Assembly: GCF_003254465.1 (NCBI RefSeq)
Contig: NZ_QDFI01000005.1
Location: forward strand, 44,590-108,589
Source of the DNA: Meridianimarinicoccus zhengii
Lineage (GTDB): Bacteria; Pseudomonadota; Alphaproteobacteria; Rhodobacterales; Rhodobacteraceae
Length of the DNA stretch: 64,000 nt
Direction: 5' to 3'
Shown here: positions 35,734 through 48,035 of the stretch, in pieces
Position numbering within the stretch: the first letter of the stretch is position 1
How the letters are laid out: the number at the start of each line of letters is the position of its first letter
Notes under the pieces: generated by a model
Seen by the model: the letters and a program-made list of their open reading frames with translations, nothing else
Told to the model about the DNA's origin: nothing
The model's database searches: none
Made by a program: the position numbers and the translations under genes

Positions 35734-37031
35734 CCGACTTCTTCGCGGGGATCGACCCCGTCACCTATCAGGGCCCCGACGCCGATGGCGACCTCGCCTT
35801 CCGCCACTACAACCCGGACGAGATGCTTGCCGGCAAGCGGATGGAGGACCACCTGCGCTTTGCCGTCGCCTGGTGGCACAGCTTCGCGTGGCCCGGCGGC
35901 GATCCGTTCGGCGGGCAGACCTTCGAGCGCCCCTGGTTCGGCGACACGCTGGACCTGGCGAAGATGAAGGCCGATGCCGCGTTCGAACTGTTCGCGATCC
36001 TCGGGCAACCGTTCTTCTGCTTCCACGACTTCGACATCCGCCCCGAGGGTGCGGATTTCGCGGAGAACACCCGCAACCTGGAAGCCATCGTCGATTACAT
36101 CGGCGAGAAGATGGTGGCGGGCGGGCCGAAGCTGCTGTGGGGCACCGCCAACCTGTTCTCGCATCGCCGCTACATGTCGGGTGCCGCCACGAACCCCGAC
36201 CCGGACGTGTTCGCCTTCGCTGCGGCGACGGTGAAGACCTGCATGGACGCGACCCATCGCTTGGGCGGCGCGAACTATGTCCTGTGGGGCGGGCGCGAAG
36301 GCTATGAGACGCTCCTGAACACCGATCTTGCGCGCGAACGCCAGCAGGCGGGGCGGTTCCTGCAGATGGTGGTGGAGTACAAGCACAAGATCGGCTTTCC
36401 CGGCACGATCCTGATCGAGCCCAAGCCGCAGGAACCCACGAAGCACCAGTACGATTATGATGTCGCAACAGTTTACGGGTTTCTCAAGGAGTTCGGACTG
36501 GAAGCTGAAGTGAAGGTGAACATCGAGCAGGGCCATGCCATCCTGGCTGGGCACAGCTTCGAACACGAACTGGCACTGGCGGGCGCACTGGGCATATTCG
36601 GGTCCATCGACATGAACCGCAACGATTACCAGTCGGGCTGGGACACCGATCAGTTCCCCAACAACGTGCCCGAGGTGGCGCTGGCCTATTACGAAGTTCT
36701 GCGTGCAGGCGGCTTCACCACGGGCGGCACCAATTTCGACGCGAAGTTGCGGCGCCAAAGTCTTGATCCCGTTGACCTTGTCGCGGCCCATGTGGGCGCG
36801 ATGGATGTCTGTGCGGCCGGGCTGAAGGCGGCGCACGCGATGCTGACCGACGGAAAGCTCGAAGCCGCGAGGGCCGACCGTTATGCCGGGTGGGACAGCG
36901 CGGCGGCTCAGGCGATGCTGAAAAGCGATCTTGCGTCCATCGCCGACCGGGTGCGGGTCGAAGGGATCAACCCCGCACCGCGGTCGGGTCGCCAAGAACG
37001 TCTGGAGAACCTCGTGAATCGTTACCTCTGA
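35730..37031 (+). CDS. xylA: Xylose isomerase
   Basis: A 433-residue metal-dependent isomerase converting D-xylose to D-xylulose. The catalytic His lies in [12 protein letters not shown] near residue 101. Metal ligands lie in [34 protein letters not shown] and GSIDMNRND, all intact. The length is that of the class II (long N-terminus) enzymes found in proteobacteria. Last gene of the operon; its presence shows that xylose is used through the isomerase route rather than through xylonate. Confidence 0.97.
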   Translation: MTDFFAGIDPVTYQGPDADGDLAFRHYNPDEMLAGKRMEDHLRFAVAWWHSFAWPGGDPFGGQTFERPWFGDTLDLAKMKADAAFELFAILGQPFFCFHDFDIRPEGADFAENTRNLEAIVDYIGEKMVAGGPKLLWGTANLFSHRRYMSGAATNPDPDVFAFAAATVKTCMDATHRLGGANYVLWGGREGYETLLNTDLARERQQAGRFLQMVVEYKHKIGFPGTILIEPKPQEPTKHQYDYDVATVYGFLKEFGLEAEVKVNIEQGHAILAGHSFEHELALAGALGIFGSIDMNRNDYQSGWDTDQFPNNVPEVALAYYEVLRAGGFTTGGTNFDAKLRRQSLDPVDLVAAHVGAMDVCAAGLKAAHAMLTDGKLEAARADRYAGWDSAAAQAMLKSDLASIADRVRVEGINPAPRSGRQERLENLVNRYL

Positions 37032-37080
37032 ACACGGCCATCAGGGACCGGAAAACTCGGTACGGAACGCGCGAAAAGCA

Positions 37081-37114
37081 CGCCTGCGCAGCGCTACGGT
37101 CGGCGCAGGCGTTT
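37081..37114 (+). terminator. Possible terminator of the xylose operon
   Basis: CGCCTGCGC and GCGCAGGCG form a 9-bp GC stem with a 13-base loop, 50 bases after the xylA stop, followed by a short TTT. The T-run is weak, so termination may be partial. Confidence 0.5.
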
Positions 37115-37165
37115 CCGGACACCGGACCGGGGATGTGAGGGTTTAGGCCCGGTGTCCGATCCGTG

Positions 37166-37573
37166 TCACTCGGCCGTGATGACGGTCATGACGAGGTTTC
37201 CGTCCATCCGGACGGGGCCGTCTTCCTTGGCGCCGAGCGTGTACTCGAAAATGCCAGTCTGCATGCCGCCGTCTTCGCCGTGCACCATGAGCATGAGCAT
37301 GTCACCCGGCGCCACGTCCTCGGTCAGAATCGCGGCAACGTCCATCGTCGTGCCCGCGCGGATGGGCGCATGGGCGACAACCGGGCCGGGCTTCATGTGG
37401 GCACCCGTGCGATGCACCACGAGCCAGCCGTTGGTGTCGGCGGTGATTTCCGCGGCGCTGACCACCCCATTGGCGACGCTCTGGTCGCTGGCGGTCACGC
37501 TTGGTCCCATCGCCTGCGCCATGCCGGGGATCAGGATGAGCGCCGTCAGTGCGGCCTGTGCGATACGTGTCAT
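37166..37573 (-). CDS. Periplasmic DUF7282-like protein
   Basis: A 135-residue exported protein with signal peptide MTRIAQAALTALILIPGMAQA. The mature part is a small beta-rich domain: ITADTNGWLVVHRTGAHM, then GPVVAHAPIRAGT and MLMLMVHGEDGGMQTGIFEY. This pattern resembles the DUF7282 domain found in many archaeal and bacterial secreted proteins. Met and His residues are frequent, but no defined metal motif can be assigned. Function unknown. It is a single gene convergent with the xylose operon. Confidence 0.7.
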   Translation of the reverse strand: MTRIAQAALTALILIPGMAQAMGPSVTASDQSVANGVVSAAEITADTNGWLVVHRTGAHMKPGPVVAHAPIRAGTTMDVAAILTEDVAPGDMLMLMVHGEDGGMQTGIFEYTLGAKEDGPVRMDGNLVMTVITAE

Positions 37574-37634
37574 GTCGTCTCCTCTTGCGTCTGCACCCCG
37601 CCTGCGGGGATGTCACACACAAGACACGCGAACA

Positions 37635-37671
37635 CCGCCGCGTGGGTTTCACGGCGGCGGCGATTTTTTTT
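37635..37671 (+). terminator. Orphan terminator-like structure on the plus strand
   Basis: A 10-bp stem with one bulged G (arms 37635-37644 and 37650-37660, loop 37645-37649) is followed 3 bases later by eight T residues. It faces the plus strand in the gap between two minus-strand genes (37166-37573 and 37703-38266), so no annotated gene reads into it except by read-through from the xylose operon. Confidence 0.5.
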
Positions 37672-37702
37672 CGACAGCGCGCTTTCGGCGGCAAAGGGCG
37701 CG

Positions 37703-38266
37703 TCACGCGCGTTCGGAATATTCCATCGTCTCGGTGTTCACGACGATCTCTTCGTCCTGCCCGACGAACGGCGGCACCATGACCTTCACCCCGTTGTCGA
37801 GGATCGCGGGCTTGAAGCTGTTGGCCGCGGTCTGGCCCTTCACGACCGGCTCCGTCTCCACGATCCGGCATGTGACCTTTTGCGGCAGGGTCGCGTTCAG
37901 CGCTTCGTTCTCATGGAATTCCACGAGAATGGTCATGCCGTCCTGCAGGAACGGGCGGCGATCACCGAGGATCTCCGCGGGCAGCTCGATCTGTTCATAG
38001 GTCTCGGCGTCCATGAATACGAGCATGCCGTCGCTTTCGTACAGGAACTGTTGGTCCTTCTGTTCCAGCCGGACGCGTTCCACCTTGTCGGCAGAGCGAA
38101 ACCGTTCGTTCAGCTTAGATCCGTTGCGCAGGTTTCGCATCTCGACCTGCGCGAACGCCCCGCCCTTGCCCGGCTTGACATGATCGACCTTCACGGCGGC
38201 CCACAGGCCGCCATTATGTTCCAGAACGTTGCCCGGGCGGATTTCGTTACCGTTGATCTTTGGCAT
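37703..38266 (-). CDS. efp: Translation elongation factor P
   Basis: A 187-residue three-domain factor that relieves ribosome stalling at consecutive prolines. The N-terminal KOW-like domain presents the modified lysine at residue 34 in the loop KPGKGGAF, the form that is lysylated in many proteobacteria. [11 protein letters not shown] and the C-terminal [20 protein letters not shown] complete the family pattern. No epmA or epmB is visible in this window. Confidence 0.97.
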   Translation of the reverse strand: MPKINGNEIRPGNVLEHNGGLWAAVKVDHVKPGKGGAFAQVEMRNLRNGSKLNERFRSADKVERVRLEQKDQQFLYESDGMLVFMDAETYEQIELPAEILGDRRPFLQDGMTILVEFHENEALNATLPQKVTCRIVETEPVVKGQTAANSFKPAILDNGVKVMVPPFVGQDEEIVVNTETMEYSERA

Positions 38267-38477
38267 CAGGTGCCTCTTGCAAAGATTGAAAGATTGTTAC
38301 CCGTGCCTATATCCACCGGGTTCGACCCGCGCAAGCGGCGGCACAGAACCGGATCAACCGCGCCACTATGCACATCACGCATATGTGGTATGACCAATTC
38401 ACAATACAGAATCAGTCACAAACACGCATAGTGCGCGGCACCGCACAAGATGCAAGAGCAAGAATTAAGGACACCAC

Positions 38478-38792
38478 ATGGGCGAGTTTGTAGACAGCAC
38501 TGCGTATAGCCACGAACAGGGCAACCGTGCCCGGAAATTGTTCGCGGCCGTCGTGCTGGCCGCGCTGGACGATGCCATCGCGGACGACAAGAAGTACGGC
38601 AACGGGCCGGAGCAGATCGCACGCTGGGCACGGTCGCGCGACGGGCGCGAAGTGCTGAGCTGTGCCGGGATCGATCCGAACGAACGGGTCGTTTCGGGGT
38701 TGATGGATTTCGTGGGCAAGGGTGTGCGCACATCCGTCGCGCTGTCGCGCGAGGAAAGCGAACGCCGCAGCCAGCAGGCCGAAGCCGCCTGA
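38478..38792 (+). CDS. Small conserved Rhodobacterales protein (DUF6280-like)
   Basis: A 104-residue soluble helical protein: [20 protein letters not shown], then [18 protein letters not shown] and [20 protein letters not shown]. It looks strongly conserved in the group; the DUF6280 label is from memory and should be treated as likely, not certain. Function unknown. AAGGA precedes the ATG. It has its own upstream AT-rich region and a strong terminator, so it is an independently expressed monocistronic gene. Confidence 0.75.
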   Translation: MGEFVDSTAYSHEQGNRARKLFAAVVLAALDDAIADDKKYGNGPEQIARWARSRDGREVLSCAGIDPNERVVSGLMDFVGKGVRTSVALSREESERRSQQAEAA

Positions 38793-38814
38793 CCCTGGCC
38801 CATCGCGCAACTGG

Positions 38815-38843
38815 AAACGCGCCCGCCGTGGCGCGTTTTTTTT
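38815..38843 (+). terminator. Rho-independent terminator after the DUF6280-like gene
   Basis: AACGCGCC pairs with GGCGCGTT around the loop CGCCGT and runs into an eight-T tract. It lies 24 bases after the stop and ends before cobQ, separating the two genes. Confidence 0.92.
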
Positions 38844-38880
38844 GCCTTTTGCCCTCCCGATGACAGGAGCCGTCCCGCCC

Positions 38881-41538
<2,658 letters not shown>

Positions 41539-41615
41539 TCACCGACATCGAAGCGGCCTACATGTCCGCACCATACATCGGGGCTGCGCGCCCCCGCCAG
41601 TTCAGGGACATCGAC

Positions 41616-43070
41616 ATGGACAGCACCGACACCACGGGCGGCGGCGGAGATTTTCGTATCGGCTGGGAGGAATGGGTTTCGCTCCCCGCACTCGGCCTGC
41701 CCGCGCTGCGCGCCAAGATCGACACCGGCGCGCGGACCTCGGCGCTGCATGCCTTCGACATCGAGGCGTTCGGACCTTCCAGCGCGCCCAAGGTGCGCTT
41801 TGCGATCCACCCGATCCCCGGGCGCGACGATGTGTCGATCCCCTGCTCCGCCCCGATCATCGACCGGCGCGAGGTCACGTCGTCGAACGGCGAATCCGAA
41901 TGGCGCTATGTCATCGCGTCAGAGATCGTGCTGGGCGGGCATCGCTGGCCCATCGAGGTCACGCTGACGGACCGGTCGCAGCTGACCTACCGGATGCTGC
42001 TCGGTCGCCAGGCGCTGCGCGACGACATGATCATCACGCCCTCGCAGCGGTTCTGCCAGCCGCCGCTCAGCTACGATGTCTATCACTCGGCCGCGGTGAA
42101 GGCGTCGGCCCCGACCCGCGCGCTGCGCATCGCCGTCCTCAGCCGGGAGGAGCACAATTATTCCACCCGCCGGCTGGTCGAGGAGGGCGAGAAACGCGGC
42201 CATGTGGTCGAGGTCATCGACACCACGCGCTGCTACATGGCGATCAACAAGCTGGCGCCGGAGGTGCATTACGACGGCAAGCGGCTGGCGCGCTACGACG
42301 CGATCATCCCCCGCATCGGGGCTTCGATCACGCCCTATGGGACGGCGGTCGTGCGCCAGTTCGAAACCATCGGCACCTATTGCGTGAACCCGTCCGAAGG
42401 CATCACCGCGAGCCGCGACAAGCTGCATGCGCATCAGATCCTCGCGCGGCACCGGATCGGGATGCCGGCCACTGCCTTCGCCGCCTCGCCCAAGGATACG
42501 GCGAACCTGATCGGGCTCGTGGGTTCCACGCCCCTGATCGTGAAACTGCTGGAAAGCACCCAAGGCAAGGGCGTGGTGCTGGCCGAGACGCGCAAGGCCG
42601 CCGAATCCGTGATCTCGGCCTTCCGCGGTCTGAAGGCCAATTTCCTCGTCCAGCATTTCGTCAAGGAAGCGGCGGGCGAGGATGTCCGCTGTCTCGTGAT
42701 CGGCGGGCGGGTCGTGGCCGCGATGAAGCGCGTGGCGGCGGAGGGCGAGTTCCGGTCCAACCTGCACCAGGGCGGCCAGGCGCAGGTGGCACGCATCACA
42801 AAGGTAGAACGCGATGCGGCGGTGCGGGCCGCGCGCGCTTTCCGGCTCGATATGGCAGGGGTGGACCTGTTGCGCTCGGAGGACGGGCCTAAGGTTCTGG
42901 AGGTGAACTCCTCACCCGGCCTGGAAGGTATCGAAAAGGCCAGCCGCAAGAACGTGGCCGGGCTGCTTTATGACGAAATCGAGAAGAAGGTGCGCCCGAC
43001 CCCGGCGCGGCGGCGTAGCGGAGGCCGGTCCGAAACCGGCGACGCGGCTCCGGTTCCGGATGCCCCCTAG
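41616..43070 (+). CDS. rimK: RimB-RimK fusion: retropepsin-like protease plus glutamate ligase
   Basis: A 484-residue two-domain protein. Residues about 10-150 are a RimB/DUF785 retroviral-type aspartic protease domain with the active-site motif [13 protein letters not shown]. Residues about 165-465 are a RimK ATP-grasp ligase: [51 protein letters not shown] and [17 protein letters not shown]. RimK adds glutamates to ribosomal protein S6, and RimB is the partner that trims them in systems where they are separate. Here both activities are on one chain. AGGGA lies 7 bases before the ATG at 41616. A longer start at 41562 is possible. Confidence 0.9.
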   Translation: MDSTDTTGGGGDFRIGWEEWVSLPALGLPALRAKIDTGARTSALHAFDIEAFGPSSAPKVRFAIHPIPGRDDVSIPCSAPIIDRREVTSSNGESEWRYVIASEIVLGGHRWPIEVTLTDRSQLTYRMLLGRQALRDDMIITPSQRFCQPPLSYDVYHSAAVKASAPTRALRIAVLSREEHNYSTRRLVEEGEKRGHVVEVIDTTRCYMAINKLAPEVHYDGKRLARYDAIIPRIGASITPYGTAVVRQFETIGTYCVNPSEGITASRDKLHAHQILARHRIGMPATAFAASPKDTANLIGLVGSTPLIVKLLESTQGKGVVLAETRKAAESVISAFRGLKANFLVQHFVKEAAGEDVRCLVIGGRVVAAMKRVAAEGEFRSNLHQGGQAQVARITKVERDAAVRAARAFRLDMAGVDLLRSEDGPKVLEVNSSPGLEGIEKASRKNVAGLLYDEIEKKVRPTPARRRSGGRSETGDAAPVPDAP

Positions 43071-43123
43071 ACGCATGGAGGCCCGGTCCATATATTCCCG
43101 TGTGAAAGAGTAAGGGAATGACC

Positions 43124-43495
43124 ATGTCCGCCAGCCAACCCGACACTGCACCGATGGAGGGCGCACCGCTGATCCGGCCCTCGACCACCGACCATCCGCT
43201 TTACGACAGCGTGGTGGAAGCATGCCGCACGGTTTATGATCCGGAAATCCCGGTGAACATCTACGACCTCGGGCTGGTCTACACCATCGACATCGCCGAG
43301 GACGGGGCCGTGGGCGTCACCATGACCCTGACCGCGCCGGGCTGCCCGGTTGCGGGCGAGATGCCGGGCTGGCTGGCCGAGGCGATCGAGCCCCTGCCCG
43401 GCGTCAAGACCGTGGACGTGGACATCACGTGGGACCCGCCATGGGGCATGGACATGATGTCGGACGAGGCGCGACTGGAACTGGGGTTCATGTGA
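43124..43495 (+). CDS. sufT: MIP18/SufT-like iron-sulfur assembly protein
   Basis: A 123-residue protein of the DUF59 family. After a flexible 25-residue N-terminus, the domain reads TVYDPEIPVNIYDLGLVY, then MTLTAPGCPVAGEMPGW with the single conserved Cys, and ITWDPPWGMDMMSDEAR. Such proteins mature Fe-S clusters in target enzymes. AAGGG is best placed for the second ATG (43124); the ATG at 43118 abuts it. The gene is alone, but an A-type Fe-S carrier lies 1.4 kb downstream. Confidence 0.9.
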   Translation: MSASQPDTAPMEGAPLIRPSTTDHPLYDSVVEACRTVYDPEIPVNIYDLGLVYTIDIAEDGAVGVTMTLTAPGCPVAGEMPGWLAEAIEPLPGVKTVDVDITWDPPWGMDMMSDEARLELGFM

Positions 43496-43535
43496 TTTCG
43501 CCGCGACGGTCCGGTGATCGCGCCGGAACCGCGCG

Positions 43536-44093
43536 ATGACGTCCGAAGCGCAGGCCCGGATGCGCGCCGGGGATCTATACCGCGCCGGGCACCCCGATCT
43601 CGTCGCGTTGCGGGCGCGGGCCCAACGGCTGATGCGGGCCTATAACGACACGACCGTGAGCGACGGGGATGTGCGCAGGCCCGTTCTGGCGGAACTATTC
43701 GCCGCGGTCGGGTCCGGGTCGGCGATCCGTGCGCCAGTCTATGTGGATTACGGCTGCCACATCACCATCGGACAGGATGTATTCCTGAACTACGCATGCG
43801 TGCTGCTGGACGTGTGCGACATCACCATCGGCGACGGCACGCAGATCGGCCCGATGGTGCAGATTCTCACGGCCGACCATCCGCGCGACCCGGCGGCCCG
43901 CGCCGAGGGACTGGAGAACGGCAGGCCTATCAAGATCGGCGCGAATTGCTGGATCGGAGGCGGTGCCTTGATCCTGCAAGGCGTCACGGTGGGCGACGAC
44001 GCTGTGATCGGCGCGGGCGCGGTCGTCACACGCGACGTGGCCGCAGGCGTCACGGTCGCGGGCAATCCGGCCCGACCCCTGCGCGATCCTTAG
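43536..44093 (+). CDS. Sugar O-acetyltransferase (maltose/galactoside acetyltransferase type)
   Basis: A 185-residue acetyl-CoA-dependent transferase. The N-terminal Mac segment (SEAQARMRAGDLYRAGHPDL, helical) precedes left-handed beta-helix hexapeptide repeats: VYVDYGCHITIGQDVFLNY, ITIGDGTQIGPMV and GVTVGDDAVIGAGAVVTRDV. The catalytic His lies in ILTADHPRDP. The family acetylates sugars such as maltose or thiogalactosides, probably for detoxification. The natural substrate is unknown. A hairpin follows at 44097. Confidence 0.88.
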   Translation: MTSEAQARMRAGDLYRAGHPDLVALRARAQRLMRAYNDTTVSDGDVRRPVLAELFAAVGSGSAIRAPVYVDYGCHITIGQDVFLNYACVLLDVCDITIGDGTQIGPMVQILTADHPRDPAARAEGLENGRPIKIGANCWIGGGALILQGVTVGDDAVIGAGAVVTRDVAAGVTVAGNPARPLRDP

Positions 44094-44096
44094 GCA

Positions 44097-44118
44097 CCGG
44101 CGCATAATTGTGCGCCGG
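44097..44118. repeat. Perfect 8-bp inverted repeat after the acetyltransferase gene
   Basis: CCGGCGCA and TGCGCCGG flank the loop TAATTG, 4 bases beyond the stop. No T-run follows on the plus strand, so it may be a weak terminator or an mRNA 3'-end stabiliser. Confidence 0.4.
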
Positions 44119-44189
44119 AGCACGGACAGCCCCGCGCGGCGCGGCGATGCTGGAACGATTGAGATTCCGCATTTACAGGACGCCCGCGC

Positions 44190-44924
44190 GTGATCGAGAC
44201 ATTCGCCGCCCTTCTCGTCGCCCATGTCGCCGCCGACTACGTTTTCCAGACCCGCTGGATGGCCCTGAACAAGACGCGCCCCGGCCCGCTGGCCGCGCAT
44301 ATCGCCGTGGTCTGGGCGGCAACATGGGTCTGTCTGGGCTGTTCGTCTGTGTTGGCTGTCACATTCCTGGCATTTGTTCATCTGCTGATGGATCTCGCAA
44401 AGGCGCGCTGGCTGGGCGGGTCCGGGCTCGCCTATGGGCTCGACCAGAGCGTGCATGTCCTCTCGGCGCTTGGTATCGCCGTCATGGTGCCCGGCGCATG
44501 GGCGGCCGGGCACTGGGCCGGTCTGGACGAACCGGCGCGGCCGGCCCTTGTGCTGGGCGTGGTCGTGATGGGCGCAGTCTATGCCTTGCGCGGCGGGTTC
44601 TATTTCGCCGCACTGATGCCCGCCCCCCGCGACAGTGCTACGCCGCGTGCCGTGCCGCTCGTGTCCTGTCGCGCCATCCTTGAAGGTCTTGCTGTCTTTG
44701 CCGGGATGCTCGCATTGCCGCTGCTGGCGGGGCTTGTCGGGCTGGCGCGCCTGTGCAGCTACCTGTGGCTCTGGCACCGGCAGGAGGTCGCACCGGGCGG
44801 TCGGCTTGCCCGGCAGGCCGCGCTGCTGGGCTGGGTCGTGGTCATGGGTTTCGGCACCCACCTCATGGTCGCCGGATTGCTTGGCCTTGAAGCGGCGGAT
44901 GCGGGGGTTTACGTTCCACCCTGA
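44190..44924 (+). CDS. DUF3307 family membrane protein
   Basis: A 244-residue inner-membrane protein beginning at GTG. The DUF3307 hallmark is at the start: LLVAHVAADYVFQTRWMALNK, then HLLMDLAKARW and YGLDQSVHVLS, with repeated His/Asp in the first membrane helices. The remaining part has further hydrophobic helices to about residue 230. Function is unknown. It lies 14 bases before the A-type Fe-S carrier gene and is probably co-transcribed with it. Confidence 0.82.
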   Translation: MIETFAALLVAHVAADYVFQTRWMALNKTRPGPLAAHIAVVWAATWVCLGCSSVLAVTFLAFVHLLMDLAKARWLGGSGLAYGLDQSVHVLSALGIAVMVPGAWAAGHWAGLDEPARPALVLGVVVMGAVYALRGGFYFAALMPAPRDSATPRAVPLVSCRAILEGLAVFAGMLALPLLAGLVGLARLCSYLWLWHRQEVAPGGRLARQAALLGWVVVMGFGTHLMVAGLLGLEAADAGVYVPP

Positions 44925-44937
44925 AGGAGTGCTTGCC

Positions 44938-45303
44938 ATGTTCGCAATTCCCGGAAAACAGGCGGTCACATTGACCCCGGCCGCTGTGAAGCAGATCACG
45001 AAGCTGATGGCGCGCGACGGGTCCAAGGGCCTGCGCCTTGGCGTGCGGAAGGGCGGCTGCGCCGGCATGGAATATACGCTCGACTACGTGTCCGAGATCA
45101 CGCCGCATGACGAGGTGGTGGAACAGGACGGTGCTCGGGTGATGATCGCGCCGATGGCGCAAATGTTCCTGTTCGGCACAGAGATCGATTACGAGGTCTC
45201 GCTTTTGGAATCCGGTTTCCGGTTCCGCAATCCCAACGTGACCGAGGCGTGCGGCTGCGGCGAATCGATCAAGTTCGACGAAAGCCTCGCCGCCCAAGGC
45301 TGA
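44938..45303 (+). CDS. A-type iron-sulfur carrier protein (SufA/IscA/HesB family)
   Basis: A 121-residue cluster carrier. The three conserved cysteines are visible: one in KGGCAGMEYTLDY and two in EACGCGESIKF. VTLTPAAVKQITKLM is the typical N-terminus. GAAGGAG stands 7 bases before the ATG. It moves 2Fe-2S or 4Fe-4S clusters from a scaffold to target proteins. No suf or isc operon is adjacent; the separate location and the SufT-like gene at 43124 suggest a dispersed maturation set. Confidence 0.92.
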   Translation: MFAIPGKQAVTLTPAAVKQITKLMARDGSKGLRLGVRKGGCAGMEYTLDYVSEITPHDEVVEQDGARVMIAPMAQMFLFGTEIDYEVSLLESGFRFRNPNVTEACGCGESIKFDESLAAQG

Positions 45304-45368
45304 CGCGGCGCGCTTGCATGCCCGCGCCCCGCGCGGTTTAGTGCGCCCGACCAACAGGAGGGTGACGC

Positions 45369-46115
45369 ATGCGCCGCAAGCTGGCTGCCGGGAACTGGAA
45401 GATGAACGGCGGATCTGCCGAACTGGCCGAGATCCGCGACTTGATCGGGCATCCCGCGCCGGAGCAGACCGACATCCTGATCTGCCCGCCCGCGACGCTT
45501 ATCGACAGGATGCGCGCCTTGGTGGGCGATGCGCCCATCGCCGTGGGCGGGCAGGATTGCCATGCTGCCACCTCGGGCGCCCATACCGGTGACATCGCGG
45601 CCGGGATGCTGGCGGATGCCGGGGCGAGCCACGTTATCCTCGGCCATTCCGAGCGGCGTCAGGATCATCACGAAACCGATGCCAGCGTGCGCGCCAAGAC
45701 GGTGGCCGCGTGGCATGCCGGGCTGGTCGCCGTGGTGTGCATCGGCGAAACGCTGGCGCAGCGCGAAGCGGGCGAGACACTGTCGGTGAACGGCACGCAA
45801 CTGTCCGGGTCTCTGCCGGACGGTGTGAGCGCCGCCAACACCGTCGTCGCCTATGAACCGGTCTGGGCGATCGGCACCGGCCTGACCCCGACGCTGGACC
45901 AGATCGCCGAGGTGCATGATTTCCTGCGCGCCCAGTTGGCGGATCGCTTCGGGGCCGAGGCGGATGGCGTCCGGCTTCTTTACGGCGGATCGGTCAAACC
46001 CGCGAACGCCGCCGAAATCTTTGCCGTGTCCAACGTGGACGGCGCGCTGGTGGGCGGGGCGTCTTTGAAGGCCGCGGATTTCGGGGCCATCATCGCCGCG
46101 CTGGACGCGGCCTGA
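45369..46115 (+). CDS. tpiA: Triose-phosphate isomerase
   Basis: A 248-residue TIM-barrel enzyme interconverting dihydroxyacetone phosphate and glyceraldehyde 3-phosphate. The catalytic Lys is in [10 protein letters not shown], the His in [10 protein letters not shown] and the Glu in [14 protein letters not shown]; the phosphate loop is [14 protein letters not shown]. All are intact and the length is normal. CAGGAGGGTG precedes the ATG. It is a stand-alone gene upstream of dctB with a 48-base gap. Confidence 0.97.
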   Translation: MRRKLAAGNWKMNGGSAELAEIRDLIGHPAPEQTDILICPPATLIDRMRALVGDAPIAVGGQDCHAATSGAHTGDIAAGMLADAGASHVILGHSERRQDHHETDASVRAKTVAAWHAGLVAVVCIGETLAQREAGETLSVNGTQLSGSLPDGVSAANTVVAYEPVWAIGTGLTPTLDQIAEVHDFLRAQLADRFGAEADGVRLLYGGSVKPANAAEIFAVSNVDGALVGGASLKAADFGAIIAALDAA

Positions 46116-46163
46116 CACCATGGAAAGGCTGCGCGACATGGGGCACCCCGCGGGCGCGCGCCC

Positions 46164-48035
46164 ATGACGGACGCCGCGGCCCGGCCCCTTGCACGTCCCG
46201 GCACACCGCCGCGCCGTGCCGCGTGGCGGCCGGCGCTGCTTCTGCTTCTGGTCGCGGCACTGGCGGGGCTGGCATGGCCGCGGGTGGAGCGCCATTACCT
46301 CGTGCAGGCGGGCATGGCAGGCGCGGACGCGCTGCAACTGTCGGTCGCGGGCCTGCGGGGGGCGCTGGACCGGTTCGAACCCCTGCCCGCGCTCATCGCC
46401 GAACGGCCCATCCTTGCCCGGCTGCTGGACGATCCCGACAACCCGGCGCTTCTGGCCGAGGTCAATGCGCTTCTGCTGGCCACGGCGGATGATCTGCGCG
46501 TGTCCGATGTCTACCTGATGGACCTGACAGGGCTGACACTGGCGGCGAGTTCGTATCTCAAGCCGCTGTCCTTCGTCGGACAGAATTTCGCGTATCGCCC
46601 CTATTTCGCCGAGGCCGCGGCGGGCCGGGTCACGCGCTACTTCGCGCTTGGCACCACGTCCGGCGAGCGCGGCTATTTCTATGCCGCACCCGTGCGGCGC
46701 GATGGCGCGGTGATCGGCGTGGTCGCCGTGAAGTTCACCGTGGACGCTTTCGAGGAAGCCTGGCGCAGCGGCCCGTCGGAACTGATGGTGACGGACGGCA
46801 ACGGGGTCGTCTTCATGGCCTCGCGCCCCGAATGGCATTTCCGGACGACCGTGCCGCTGTCGTCCGCAGCCCGTGCCGAGATCCGCGCGACCCGCCAATA
46901 CCCCGAGGACCGGTTGTCACCGCTGCACGTTGACGCAAGGCCACTGCGCGACGGGCAGCGGCTCACCCGGATCGGCACCGGCGCGCAGGCCGGGACGTTC
47001 GTGGAGAGCGACCGTCTGATGGCCGACGCGGGTTGGCGGGTTCATATCCTTACCCCGGCGGGTCCGGCGCGTGCGCAGGCGGCGGGCGCGCTGGGGATTG
47101 GGGGGATGGGGTTCCTGATGGCGGGGCTGGCCGGGGCGCTGGCCCTGTCGCATCGCGCGCGCATCCTCGACCGGCTGGCCGCACAACGCGAAACGCAAGG
47201 ACTTCTGGAGGCTCGCGTCCGCGCCCGGACGCGCGAACTGGACGCGGCCAACAGCAGTCTCAGGCGCGAGGTCGAGGAACGCCGAAACGCCGAAACCCGT
47301 CTGCGGATCACCCAGAAGGAACTTGTGCAGGCGGGAAAGCTGGCCGCGCTCGGGCAGATGTCGGCGGCGATCTCGCATGAGATCAACCAGCCGCTTGCGG
47401 CGGTGAAGACCTTTGCCGAGAACGCCGCGCAACTGATCGACCGCGACCGCCATGGGGAAGCGCGGGACAACATGCTGCGGATCTCGAAGATGGCCGACCG
47501 GATCGCCGCCATCGCGGGCCATCTGCGCAATTTCGCCCGCCGCCCGCAGGAAGGGACCGGACCGGTGGATGTCTGCGCCGTGGCCGACGATGCGGTCGAC
47601 CTGATGGCCGTGCGGCTGCGCGCGCGGGGGGCCGTGCTCGACTACGACCGCCCGGCCGCGCCCGTGATGGCCGTGGGCGGCGCCGTGCGGCTGCAACAGG
47701 TGATCGTCAACCTGCTCAACAACGCGCTCGACGCGATGGAGGGCGACCCGGCCCCGGCGGTGTCGCTGACCATCTCCCGCCCGGACGCAGGCACCGTGCG
47801 CATCGCTGTGTGCGACCGCGGACCGGGCTTGACCGACACGGAACTGGCGCAGGTGTTCGACCCGTTCTTCACCACGAAGCCGCCGGGCAAGGGGCTTGGC
47901 CTTGGTCTGTCGATCTCCTTCAACATCGTGGAGGATTTCGGCGGGCACCTGCGCGCCTGCAACCGCGACGGCGGTGGGGCCGAATTCCGGGTGGACCTGC
48001 CAGCCGCAACCGTCGCGCTGACCGCGGCACAATGA
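46164..48035 (+). CDS. dctB: Sensor histidine kinase, DctB type
   Basis: A 623-residue membrane sensor. A first membrane helix (ALLLLLVAALAGLAW, about 24-40) is followed by a large periplasmic dCache-like sensor region (about 45-295) with DVYLMDLTGLTLAASSY and NFAYRPYFAEAAAG, as in DctB. A second membrane helix (ALGIGGMGFLMAGLAGAL, about 308-328) leads to a coiled-coil, the H-box ISHEINQPLAAVKTFAEN and an ATPase domain (VNLLNNALDAM, CDRGPGL, PGKGLGLGLSI). In characterised systems DctB senses C4-dicarboxylates. The start at 46164 is an ATG. It overlaps dctD by 4 bases. Confidence 0.9.
   Translation: MTDAAARPLARPGTPPRRAAWRPALLLLLVAALAGLAWPRVERHYLVQAGMAGADALQLSVAGLRGALDRFEPLPALIAERPILARLLDDPDNPALLAEVNALLLATADDLRVSDVYLMDLTGLTLAASSYLKPLSFVGQNFAYRPYFAEAAAGRVTRYFALGTTSGERGYFYAAPVRRDGAVIGVVAVKFTVDAFEEAWRSGPSELMVTDGNGVVFMASRPEWHFRTTVPLSSAARAEIRATRQYPEDRLSPLHVDARPLRDGQRLTRIGTGAQAGTFVESDRLMADAGWRVHILTPAGPARAQAAGALGIGGMGFLMAGLAGALALSHRARILDRLAAQRETQGLLEARVRARTRELDAANSSLRREVEERRNAETRLRITQKELVQAGKLAALGQMSAAISHEINQPLAAVKTFAENAAQLIDRDRHGEARDNMLRISKMADRIAAIAGHLRNFARRPQEGTGPVDVCAVADDAVDLMAVRLRARGAVLDYDRPAAPVMAVGGAVRLQQVIVNLLNNALDAMEGDPAPAVSLTISRPDAGTVRIAVCDRGPGLTDTELAQVFDPFFTTKPPGKGLGLGLSISFNIVEDFGGHLRACNRDGGGAEFRVDLPAATVALTAAQ

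Noticed and set aside
38793..38880. Possible B12 riboswitch before cobQ
   Set aside because: The gap is only 88 bases, contains the terminator of the previous gene, and shows no B12-box (GCCACTG-like) sequence.
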